NCBI GenBank assembly: GCA_039962885.1 | Contig: JBDVGI010000336.1 | Location: 1-6,925 of the forward strand | Length of the DNA: 6,925 bases | Origin: Litorimonas sp039962885 | Lineage (GTDB): Bacteria; Pseudomonadota; Alphaproteobacteria; Caulobacterales; Maricaulaceae | Direction: 5' to 3' | Part shown: one piece after another, positions 1 through 6,507 of the stretch | How the letters are laid out: the number at the start of each line of letters is the position of its first letter | Numbering within the stretch: the first letter of the stretch is position 1 | Notes under the pieces: model-generated | Seen by the model: the letters and a program-made list of their open reading frames with translations, nothing else | Database searches by the model: none | What the model was told of the DNA's origin: nothing | Made by a program: the position numbers and the translations under genes

Positions 1-22
1 AGAACTTTTTTTAAGAAACGTC

Positions 23-655
23 TTAAGTCTTAAGCCCAACACACCGCACAGCTTTAAAGGCATCTGTGCCTCGCGGGAAGATTAACGGCTTCTTTGACGT
101 CCGAAGCGGGTCGCGCATATGAAAGCCCTTTTCGCTTTGGCGCACAATCATCGCCCAGTGCGAGCGCCCGCTTGGTAGGTAAAATTGCACAAGCGGATAA
201 TAGCCATCGGTTAAGCATTGCTGTATCGTTGGCTCATTCACCTCATCGTAAAACCGCGCAACAGCGCGGTTATCTGTGACCTTACGAATACCGTCCCAGA
301 TTAACCAACCCCGCGGCGTGAAACTATCGGATTGTGTCAAACGTGCATTCAAGTCAGACGGGTTAGTTTGAAACCCCAAATTCCCCAGCGCCATTGATGT
401 TGCCGTCACAAGGCACCCATCCGTGCCTAGCGTATCGCCTTCCGTACGGCCAAGCATTTCACTAGCCCAGCGCGGGTCTTTTTGCGAAAACACTGTGCGG
501 TCTGGAAGCGCCAAGGCCCCTTTGGGAATGGGCGTGTAATTTTTGCTTTGCTGAATAGATGCGTTATCAACACGGCTAGGGCTAGTGCCGCAAGCGCTTA
601 GCGCCAAGCCTATAGTCCCTAAAACCATGAATTTTATACACGCCGCTTTCAACAT
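23..655 (-). CDS. Lipoprotein with C39-like (papain-fold) cysteine peptidase domain
   Basis: Predicted envelope lipoprotein of 210 residues. The N-terminus has a lysine, a hydrophobic stretch and a lipobox (ALSAC, lipidated Cys22). Gly at +2 gives no Asp-type inner-membrane retention signal, so outer-membrane anchoring is likely. The rest resembles the peptidase C39-like family: SQKDPRW around residues 57-63 (Gln58 as possible oxyanion-hole residue), LGTDGCLVTA around 76-85 (Cys81 as nucleophile), SHWAMIV around 165-171 (His166) and RDP around 181-183 (Asp182). A complete Gln-Cys-His-Asp set is therefore visible, so it may be an active cysteine peptidase or amidase; the substrate is unknown. 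The start is supported by an AGAGGA ribosome site five bases upstream. It lies 57 bases after the second SIMPL gene on the same strand with no clear terminator between, so co-transcription is plausible. The domain call is by motif, without a database search. Confidence 0.72.
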   Translation of the reverse strand: MLKAACIKFMVLGTIGLALSACGTSPSRVDNASIQQSKNYTPIPKGALALPDRTVFSQKDPRWASEMLGRTEGDTLGTDGCLVTATSMALGNLGFQTNPSDLNARLTQSDSFTPRGWLIWDGIRKVTDNRAVARFYDEVNEPTIQQCLTDGYYPLVQFYLPSGRSHWAMIVRQSEKGFHMRDPLRTSKKPLIFPRGTDAFKAVRCVGLKT

Positions 656-712
656 GAGATCCTCTATAAACCCAAAGGTTTAAAAGAGCGTTAGTTTGGC
701 TAGTCTTAAAGC

Positions 713-1939
713 TTAACCCTCATCAGGGAGAATAATGATTTTACCATTGAGCGGCGTATCATATGTATAGCCAAGCTGCGCGGTCACTGAAATGGTTTGC
801 GGCCCAGAAAGAAGACTGATGGAAAGCGCATTTGTATTTGTCGTACCAACAGCCTCTTGGACTGACCCATCCCAACCACGAATTATCTGTGTGGACGCCT
901 CCTGCGCAAATGCAAGCTGGGGCGGAGGCGGAGGTGCAAATGCAACGGCTGGAGACCGGTTTGTTTTTCTGGCCGTCACAATAATTTCGTCATATTGCTC
1001 GCGGCCTGTCACATTTTCACGGCGTCTGGTGCCGTAATTTTCATTTTCGCCTACATACCGGTCAATCACAGACCCATCTTCTCCGCGGTAACGATTAGCG
1101 GGGCGTATCACATTTGGCTGCGGGCCAAAACGGCCTGTCCGCTCTGGGGCGCTGACAGAAAAGCTCTCAATGTCTCCCAAAGTGCCGCCTGCCTTACGCG
1201 CCACAACATTGGCTTTTTCGCGTGCGAGCGTCACAGCCTTGGCTGCGGCCTCTTGGTAAAGCGCGTCATAATTGGCAAAGTCATAGCCATAAAGCCGCGA
1301 ATTTTCTGCCCCCGCATCAGAAAGCGCACGTAGCACATCCCCTGCGGCGTCGGCAGGTTCTATACGGATAACCATATTCGTGGAGACTTTAATTTTTTGG
1401 GCAAAGCAGACCTGTTGTGCCACACGGGGTTTAGGGTCGCGGCGCTTTGTTTCGGTATCTCCTTTATCATTAAGACGTTTGTTAAAATAATAATCTCCGC
1501 GGATTTGATTATGGCGTTGCCGTGCAAAGCTATTTTCATTACGGCATCGTTGGTCAAATTCGCGCGATGAATTAATGGCCGTAAACCCCGTTTCAATATC
1601 ACGGCCCGCTAGCGCGGTTTGCACCGCATTAATAATCTGTCCCATTTCATCAACGGCGCGGGATTCGTTTTTATCTTCGGCAGATATTTTTGCGGTAATC
1701 ACAGCAATATCAGGTTTGGCTTGAACCTTACCCACCGCGCTGACGAATAATGGTTCAGGTTCAAAAGGCACAGGCTCTACAATATCGCCGCGCTCTTCGA
1801 GGAAGTCATAGTAATCTTCAATATCTCCCAGATCGAGTGTAACCTGATCCGTTCCGTTTTGAGGGCTACACGCTGCAAATAAACTCGTGCCAATCCACAG
1901 GGCGGCATATTTGCCTGCGCGGGTGACAGCGCTACTCAT
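713..1939 (-). CDS. SIMPL-domain (DUF541) lipoprotein with long insertions
   Basis: Predicted lipoprotein of 408 residues with a signal peptide and lipobox LFAAC (Cys24; Ser at +2, so probably outer membrane). An acidic, proline-containing linker (about 36-64) leads into a SIMPL domain: VSAVGKVQAKPDIAVI near 67-81, the helix segment EAAAKAVTLAREKA near 230-243, and a final strand GPQTISVTAQLGYTY near 379-393. SIMPL proteins are periplasmic or outer-membrane proteins of poorly defined function, some linked to stress responses. Two insertions make this copy long. One (about 131-180) is charged and bounded by Cys132 and Cys178. The other (about 262-368) is low in complexity and holds a TonB-box-like DEIIVTARK (317-325) and a PPPPP run. 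The gene overlaps the end of the preceding SIMPL gene by 8 bases, with a GGAG ribosome site inside that gene, so the two are translationally coupled. Exact role unknown. Confidence 0.82.
   Translation of the reverse strand: MSSAVTRAGKYAALWIGTSLFAACSPQNGTDQVTLDLGDIEDYYDFLEERGDIVEPVPFEPEPLFVSAVGKVQAKPDIAVITAKISAEDKNESRAVDEMGQIINAVQTALAGRDIETGFTAINSSREFDQRCRNENSFARQRHNQIRGDYYFNKRLNDKGDTETKRRDPKPRVAQQVCFAQKIKVSTNMVIRIEPADAAGDVLRALSDAGAENSRLYGYDFANYDALYQEAAAKAVTLAREKANVVARKAGGTLGDIESFSVSAPERTGRFGPQPNVIRPANRYRGEDGSVIDRYVGENENYGTRRRENVTGREQYDEIIVTARKTNRSPAVAFAPPPPPQLAFAQEASTQIIRGWDGSVQEAVGTTNTNALSISLLSGPQTISVTAQLGYTYDTPLNGKIIILPDEG
860..1087 (-). repeat. Short internal repeat RG-x-DGSV in the SIMPL insertion
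   Basis: RGEDGSV (residues 285-291, bases 1087-1067) and RGWDGSV (354-360, bases 880-860) flank the TonB-box-like segment. The underlying DNA is also similar (a shared GATGGGTC core). This may be the trace of a small duplication inside the insertion, or coincidence in a low-complexity region. Confidence 0.35.
965..991 (-). other. TonB-box-like segment within the SIMPL protein insertion
   Basis: Codons 317-325 of the second SIMPL protein encode DEIIVTARK. This resembles the conserved segment found just after the signal peptide in many TonB-dependent receptors of Caulobacterales, Hyphomonadales and Sphingomonadales. Here it lies late in a SIMPL protein, in an insertion followed by a proline-rich stretch, with no receptor plug or barrel around it. 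Similarity is by eye. Confidence 0.5.
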
Positions 1940-2777
1940 AAATAAACTCCAGCGCCACAGCCGCAGAAATTGTCTGCAAGCCCGCTTCTAGGTTTATGTT
2001 TGTCACATCAACAGGTTCGCCGCCGTCAACAATCTGCGAAGACTCACCCGCACCTGATGTGTTAATATTAGGGGGCCGCGCCGTGCGTTGATTATAGGTG
2101 GCTTGATAAGAGTTCAAATCTACCACGCCTGTTATTTTTGCTCCGCCAGCCGCCGCCAAACGATCGGCTTTTTCGCGGGCATTGCCAACGGCCAATTCAC
2201 CGGCTTGTAGCTCTATTTCGTCGATATTTTTAATCTTATACCCGTCCAAAGTCAGGCGTATTGCCCCGTTCTCGGAAAATGCAGATAACATATCCCCTGC
2301 GACATTTGGTGGACCCGCCGTAAAGGTGAAGCTAATGCTCGCTTGTTGGGAAATATCTTTACAGACGCGTTTCTTGATCCGTCTCTCGCCTGGACGCAAT
2401 GTCGAATTGGTACGGTCGGCCTCATGGTTGAACAGCAAACATTCAGGGTCTTTGACACCTACCGTATTGACCGTAGCAAAACTGAAATCCCGACTGGATA
2501 AGTCATCATTTTTCGCCGCTCGATCTTGCACAGCATTGACAATCTCCGCCAATGAATTCATCGCCTCTCGCGTTGTTTTATCTTGCTGAATGATAGCGCC
2601 TGATAAAACAAAGAGATCGGGCATGACTTGCACCTCGCCGACACCCGTAACAGAGAGCGTTTTAATATCTTCGCGTTTAACCTCAGTAGGTTTTACATCG
2701 ACAGCTTGGCACGCACTTAAACTACAGGTCACACCACAGGCCAAAGCCGTCACCATTGTCGATTTCAAAATTCCCAT
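1932..2777 (-). CDS. SIMPL-domain (DUF541) lipoprotein, first of a tandem pair
   Basis: Predicted lipoprotein of 281 residues with lipobox SLSAC (Cys23; Gln at +2, so outer membrane is likely). The SIMPL domain covers most of the mature protein: LSVTGVGEVQVMPDLFVLSG near 41-60, the helix segment ELAVGNAREKADRLAAAGG near 194-212, and a closing strand LQTISAAVALEFIYE at the C-terminus. It is a paralogue of the next gene, sharing domain order, a Cys pair (Cys113 and Cys139 here) flanking a charged loop, and a polar insertion (about 224-262) before the last strand, shorter here than in its partner. The start has a strong GGGGAG ribosome site seven bases upstream and a promoter-like sequence in front. 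The stop codon lies inside the following SIMPL gene (8-base overlap). The family assignment is good; the molecular function is unknown, with envelope stress or maintenance a family-level guess. Confidence 0.82.
   Translation of the reverse strand: MGILKSTMVTALACGVTCSLSACQAVDVKPTEVKREDIKTLSVTGVGEVQVMPDLFVLSGAIIQQDKTTREAMNSLAEIVNAVQDRAAKNDDLSSRDFSFATVNTVGVKDPECLLFNHEADRTNSTLRPGERRIKKRVCKDISQQASISFTFTAGPPNVAGDMLSAFSENGAIRLTLDGYKIKNIDEIELQAGELAVGNAREKADRLAAAGGAKITGVVDLNSYQATYNQRTARPPNINTSGAGESSQIVDGGEPVDVTNINLEAGLQTISAAVALEFIYE
1947..1950 (-). promoter_or_regulatory. Ribosome binding site inside the upstream SIMPL gene
   Basis: GGAG seven bases before the ATG at 1939 lies within the last codons of the preceding SIMPL gene. 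With the 8-base overlap of stop and start, it supports translational coupling of the two paralogues and supports this start for the 408-residue protein. Confidence 0.6.
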
Positions 2778-2801
2778 AGCAAACTCCCCAAAGTTATTCT
2801 G

Positions 2802-2830
2802 ACTATGGGGGTAAAATGCAATTTAGGCAA
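2802..2830 (-). promoter_or_regulatory. Candidate promoter of the SIMPL gene pair
   Basis: On the minus strand TTGCCT (2830-2825) and CATAGT (2807-2802) are spaced by 17 bases, each matching the sigma-70 consensus at four of six positions. The GGGGAG ribosome site follows at 2788-2783 and the ATG at 2777. This would let the SIMPL pair, and perhaps the C39-like gene, be transcribed apart from the symporter. It is a by-eye match of moderate quality. Confidence 0.3.
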
Positions 2831-2847
2831 GTTTAAGGCATGCCCCT

Positions 2848-4083
2848 CTAAGTGTCTTCGGAAAGTACCTTTGGAGTTTTATAATATAGTTTAAGCCCGT
2901 TCGCCGTCGACATGGAATCCGATTGCGTATTCAGAACTGTCCGCAGACGGTCTAAGATGAGCGTATCAATCGTAATGACAAGCGCGGTGACATAAGTCGC
3001 ATATTCAGCCGATACGCCTTGGCTCACTAAAATATCTTGCAGCAAAACAATCGAAGCCGACGGCGTCCCCGCAGCCGCAGTGGCAAAGACCATAGACTGC
3101 AAGCCAACCACGATCATATCACCTAAACCAAAATCGAGACCGTAAGCTTTCATCGTATAAAGTGAGAGCAGTAAAAGGCCTATACATGTCCCCACCATAT
3201 TGATGGTCGCGCCAATCGTATAAAACGGCGTTGCTTCGTCCGCATCCGCGCCCAATTGATCGCAAGCTTGTCGTGTCGCGGGTAATGTCGCAATCGAGCT
3301 AGAGGTTGAAAAGGCGACGAGCGCTTGCGGCAGAACAGCCCGTAAAACAAACCCAAGACCGCGTTTTTGAATCACGGTTGTCACACCTACCATCGCTAGC
3401 CAGATAACGCCCATAGACAAAATATATGGCGGTAATATTTTCGCAAGACCCGCCAGCGTCGCAACGCCGTCTTTATTACTCAGAGCAAGCGTGATCGATC
3501 CAAACACAGCCAACGGAATGGTGAATTGTAAAAACTGGCGAAAGCCTTTGATAAAGAGATCAGAGATTTTATCTGCCTGCTGCCCAAGATCGAGGCGCTT
3601 TAACGCTTGGCCAAAAATCACCCCTGCATAAATTGACATCATGAGCTCTGACGTGAACACCCCGTAAATTTTCTTAAGGAAAGGGGTTTGTTTAAGATCA
3701 CCGCCGCCCGCGCCAACACTAGCAGGATCAGGCAAGATGTTTAGGCCTGAAAATAAATTATAAAAGACAATTGCAATCACAAGGCCCAGTAAAGAAAAAC
3801 TCACAAAAAACGTAACTACCCGCGCAAATTTTGCACCAAGGCCTCCGCGTGATATCGCAATGGAGCTACCAATCGACATGATAATCAACGCATACATAAG
3901 CGGTTTGAGCGGTTTAAAGAGAGAATCCTTAGCTAGCTCGGCAATAGACGGCAATAGATACGCCTCGCCTATTTGAATAGGGGATGCCAGAAAACTCGCG
4001 CCCAAGGACCAAGCCCCAACGGCCAATATCGCCGCGCAAACAACAAGAGCGAGCAATGGAATTTCGTGAATTTTCTTAAACAT
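2848..4083 (-). CDS. Dicarboxylate/amino acid:cation symporter (SLC1/DAACS family)
   Basis: Inner-membrane secondary transporter of 411 residues, near the usual family length, with repeated hydrophobic segments and the family's re-entrant hairpin layout. Landmarks: serine-rich hairpin HP1, FSTSSSIATLP (258-268); TM7, GATINMVGT (291-299); hairpin HP2, GTPSAS (339-344); TM8, LDRLRTVLNTQSD with Asp378, Arg381, Thr382, Asn385 and Asp389 matching the GltPh substrate and sodium residues D394, R397, T398, N401 and D405. Family members take up glutamate, aspartate, C4-dicarboxylates or neutral amino acids with Na+ or H+. This copy departs from the consensus: NMDGT is NMVGT, the TM3 sodium-site Thr appears to be Phe, and the HP2 motif differs, so substrate and coupling ion cannot be assumed. 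The start has an AAAGAGG ribosome site about five bases upstream. It follows the oligopeptidase on the same strand, fitting uptake of peptide breakdown products, though hairpins separate them. Confidence 0.87.
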   Translation of the reverse strand: MFKKIHEIPLLALVVCAAILAVGAWSLGASFLASPIQIGEAYLLPSIAELAKDSLFKPLKPLMYALIIMSIGSSIAISRGGLGAKFARVVTFFVSFSLLGLVIAIVFYNLFSGLNILPDPASVGAGGGDLKQTPFLKKIYGVFTSELMMSIYAGVIFGQALKRLDLGQQADKISDLFIKGFRQFLQFTIPLAVFGSITLALSNKDGVATLAGLAKILPPYILSMGVIWLAMVGVTTVIQKRGLGFVLRAVLPQALVAFSTSSSIATLPATRQACDQLGADADEATPFYTIGATINMVGTCIGLLLLSLYTMKAYGLDFGLGDMIVVGLQSMVFATAAAGTPSASIVLLQDILVSQGVSAEYATYVTALVITIDTLILDRLRTVLNTQSDSMSTANGLKLYYKTPKVLSEDT

Positions 4084-4107
4084 GAATACCTCTTTTAGAT
4101 AAGCTTA

Positions 4108-4137
4108 AGGGCGCTGCAATGTCGATGCAAGCGCCCT
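4108..4137 (-). terminator. GC-rich hairpin between oligopeptidase and symporter
   Basis: An 8-base stem (AGGGCGCT with AGCGCCCT) continues after one bulged A into a further 3-base stem, closing a loop of about 7 bases. The GC-rich stem is stable, but only TTAAGCTTATC follows on the minus strand, with no proper T-run. It could terminate the oligopeptidase transcript inefficiently, or act within the leader of the symporter mRNA, whose ribosome site begins about 15 bases downstream. Confidence 0.45.
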
Positions 4138-4141
4138 CAAG

Positions 4142-4164
4142 ACATTTATTCAGTCAATAAATGT
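4142..4164 (-). terminator. AT-rich perfect hairpin directly after the oligopeptidase stop
   Basis: A perfect 9-base inverted repeat (ACATTTATT and AATAAATGT) surrounds a 5-base loop and starts two bases after the TAA of the oligopeptidase gene. The stem is AT-rich and no uridine tract follows, so it may be a weak terminator, an mRNA 3' end stabiliser, or an operator-like palindrome for the symporter gene downstream. Confidence 0.4.
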
Positions 4165-4166
4165 GG

Positions 4167-6404
4167 TTACTGCTCATCCTTAAGCTGCTGCAATAAGTAT
4201 GTATGTTGCAAGGCAAGGCGCTTGGCGGTTTCTTTGAGGTTAGCTGCCGCGCTATGTCCGCCGTCTATATTTTCGTAATAGAAAAATTCATGGCCTTGAT
4301 CTTCCATCCGTTTTGCGGCTTTGCGGGCATGACCGGGATGAACGCGGTCATCTTTGGTTGATGTGATGAAAAAGACTTTGGGGTAATCGGCCTGCGGGTC
4401 GATATTATGGTAAGGCGAGATGGAGCGTAGAAACTTCCCTTCAACCGCGTCATCAGGGTCGCCATATTCCCCCATCCATGACGCGCCCGCCAATAACTTA
4501 TGAAAGCGCATCATATCCAAGAGCGGGACGGCCACAATCGCGGCGTTAAATAAATCAGGCCGCTGCGTGTACATAACGCCCGTCAACAAGCCGCCATTAG
4601 AACCGCCTTCCACGCCGAGATGTTTGGGCGAAGTGATGTTTTTCGCGACAAGGTCTTCAGCTACAGAAATGAAGTCATCATAAATGCGTTGGCGCTCTGT
4701 CTTGAGGCCAGCTTGGTGCCATTTCGGGCCATACTCCCCCCCGCCGCGAATATTCGCTAGCACATAAACGCCGCCGCGTTCCAGCCATAATTTTCCGCGC
4801 GTTGCAGAATAAGATGGATTTAAGGAAATCTCAAACCCGCCATAGCCATAAAGTAAAGTTGGGTTCGTGCCGTCCATTTTTGTGTCTTTGTTGCGGACAA
4901 CAAAATACGGAACTTTCGTGCCGTCTTTAGAGGTCGAGAAAAATTGCTCTGATGTCATGCTATCTGCGTCAAACCAACTTGGCAGAGCTTTAGCTTGCGC
5001 CTTTTTTCCGCTCTCAACATTATATGTCCAAAGCGTATCAGGGGTTAGGAAGCTCTCAGAGCTAATAAAGGCAATATCTTCTTTGTCATTTGTTGCGCCA
5101 ATATTAACCGCGCCATTAGCAGGAAAATCAAGCTTGGTTGAAGTCCAAGCTTTGCCGTTCCAATCAAAGGCATGGGCACTACTGGTCACATCTTTGGAGA
5201 GGCTCATCAAGACTTTGGATTTGCTCACACCATAACCGTTCATCGAGGACTTTTCGTCAGGACTATAGACAAGATTTAGGTCTTCAATTTTGCCATCCGT
5301 CATGAAATCATCGACCGCGAAGCTAACCAAGTCCCCCGTTTTAAATCCGCGCCAATCTTCATTAAGCGAGAGCAGCATTTGTCCTTTAAACACGTCACCA
5401 AGGTCAGATTTATCTGGCACAGGAAACTTCACAAGTTCAGGCTGTTGCTTATCCATATTAACCCAGAAAGTTTCTGAATCATAAAAGGTTTTAGAGCGCG
5501 ATAATATCGCTTCGCGGCGACCATCTGGCAACGTCATAACGCCCGGCCAATACCCAACATCCGCTTGCTCCCCGCGGCCTAATTCGGTAGCGCTTGTCAG
5601 CGGCGTGCCGCGTTTCCATAGCTTCGCAACCATCGGATAGCCTGAGTCTGTCATCGTACCTTCGCCAAAATCAACGCCAACAATCATCGTGTCTTGATCA
5701 AGCCAAGCCATCGCGCCTTTGGATTCTTCGGTAACAAACCCGCCTTCGACAAATGTTTTCGTTTTCGTATTAAACTCGCGCCTCACCACAGCATCCTTGC
5801 CGCCATCTGATAGGTTCACAATGCACAGCTCATATTCTGGAGCCAAGCAGCTATTGCCCTTATAAACCCAATTTTTATCTTCCGCTTCGGACAACGCATC
5901 TATGTCTAAAACTGTTTCCCATTTCGGACTATCAGAAAGATAACTATCCAAGCTACTGCGGCGCCAAACGCCGCGAACGCTTTGAGCGTCCTGCCAGAAA
6001 TTATGCGCCTGTCCATTTCGGTATGACACATAAGGAATTTTATCCTTTGATTGTAATATCTCAAGAGCCTGCGCCTCCATCTCTTTAAAGCGCGGGTCAG
6101 CCGTTAGTTGTTTTAAGGTAGACGCATTCCAATTTTTCACGTCTGACAAGGCCGCCTCGCCTAGCACCTCTTCAAGATAAAGGTGGTCAGCATCTGTCTG
6201 ACCTTTGGTTGTGTATTCAATCATAGTATAAGTTTTATCTTTCGTTATATTAACCGCCGCAGCGCCAGAGTTTATCGCATCAGACACCACCGTATCAGTT
6301 TGTGCCCCGCAGCTTGTTAAAGCTGCCGCACCTAAAGCAAGAGCGACCCCGCATAATAAGCGCGCTTTATGGCTATGTCTGATGTTGATATTTACCCGTG
6401 TCAT
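4167..6404 (-). CDS. Prolyl oligopeptidase (family S9A), lipoprotein form
   Basis: Serine peptidase of 745 residues that cleaves short peptides after proline (prolyl endopeptidase type, EC 3.4.21.26 by family). The N-terminus is a basic signal peptide with lipobox ALTSC (Cys32, Gly at +2), so it should act in the periplasm anchored to a membrane, probably the outer one. A beta-propeller region (about 110-480) precedes the alpha/beta-hydrolase domain. The catalytic set is complete: Ser602 in GGSNGG, Asp685 in DDRVHP and His717 in GGHSAA. YGYGGF (519-524) supplies the expected oxyanion Tyr, and Trp643 in FHKLLAGASW matches the Trp that stacks on the substrate proline in mammalian prolyl oligopeptidase. 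Arg687 of the DDR motif matches its substrate-binding Arg. Length fits the family plus a signal peptide. The start is supported by GGGGAT upstream and by the intact lipobox. It is divergent from dapF and upstream of the symporter. Confidence 0.93.
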   Translation of the reverse strand: MTRVNINIRHSHKARLLCGVALALGAAALTSCGAQTDTVVSDAINSGAAAVNITKDKTYTMIEYTTKGQTDADHLYLEEVLGEAALSDVKNWNASTLKQLTADPRFKEMEAQALEILQSKDKIPYVSYRNGQAHNFWQDAQSVRGVWRRSSLDSYLSDSPKWETVLDIDALSEAEDKNWVYKGNSCLAPEYELCIVNLSDGGKDAVVRREFNTKTKTFVEGGFVTEESKGAMAWLDQDTMIVGVDFGEGTMTDSGYPMVAKLWKRGTPLTSATELGRGEQADVGYWPGVMTLPDGRREAILSRSKTFYDSETFWVNMDKQQPELVKFPVPDKSDLGDVFKGQMLLSLNEDWRGFKTGDLVSFAVDDFMTDGKIEDLNLVYSPDEKSSMNGYGVSKSKVLMSLSKDVTSSAHAFDWNGKAWTSTKLDFPANGAVNIGATNDKEDIAFISSESFLTPDTLWTYNVESGKKAQAKALPSWFDADSMTSEQFFSTSKDGTKVPYFVVRNKDTKMDGTNPTLLYGYGGFEISLNPSYSATRGKLWLERGGVYVLANIRGGGEYGPKWHQAGLKTERQRIYDDFISVAEDLVAKNITSPKHLGVEGGSNGGLLTGVMYTQRPDLFNAAIVAVPLLDMMRFHKLLAGASWMGEYGDPDDAVEGKFLRSISPYHNIDPQADYPKVFFITSTKDDRVHPGHARKAAKRMEDQGHEFFYYENIDGGHSAAANLKETAKRLALQHTYLLQQLKDEQ

Positions 6405-6424
6405 CGTTAAATCCCCATATATAA

Positions 6425-6452
6425 TTTATATTATCTTAGTTAAATGTGATAA
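6425..6452 (-). promoter_or_regulatory. Candidate promoter of the prolyl oligopeptidase gene
   Basis: Read on the minus strand, TTATCA (6452-6447) and TATAAA (6430-6425) are separated by 16 bases, matching sigma-70-type boxes at four and five of six positions. The leader to the ATG at 6404 would be only about 14 bases and would include the GGGGAT ribosome site (6416-6411). The region is very AT-rich, so chance matches are likely. The whole 103-base divergent gap (6405-6507) must also hold the dapF promoter, for which I see only weak candidates. Confidence 0.35.
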
Positions 6453-6497
6453 GAGCGGATTTTTCGCGCAGTTACAAGTCACCTATTTAACTCAATG

Positions 6498-6502
6498 AAG
6501 GA
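6498..6502 (+). promoter_or_regulatory. Ribosome binding site of dapF
   Basis: AAGGA lies five bases before the ATG at 6508 and fixes that start over the in-frame ATG at codon 6. This matters because the gene is truncated at the window edge and its start is one of the few things that can be judged. Confidence 0.7.
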
Positions 6503-6507
6503 AAAAT

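Noticed and set aside
4..26. T-run followed by a TTAAG/CTTAA inverted repeat after the C39-like gene
   Set aside because: The stem is only 5 base pairs, and the T-run is on the wrong strand to terminate the minus-strand gene; for a plus-strand transcript it precedes the stem.
995..1333. Plus-strand open frame of 112 residues opposite the SIMPL gene
   Set aside because: It lies entirely antisense to a well-supported lipoprotein gene, has no family-like motif, and no convincing ribosome site.
2182..2589. Plus-strand open frame of 135 residues opposite the first SIMPL gene
   Set aside because: The opposite strand encodes a clear SIMPL domain; this frame looks like an antisense shadow with no recognisable domain.
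4867..5235. Plus-strand open frame of 122 residues opposite the oligopeptidase gene
   Set aside because: Antisense to the beta-propeller coding region of an intact peptidase; no motif or start signal supports it.
6461..6489. Possible dapF promoter (TTTTCG and TATTTA, 17-base spacing)
   Set aside because: Each box matches the consensus at only three of six positions, no better than chance in an AT-rich gap.
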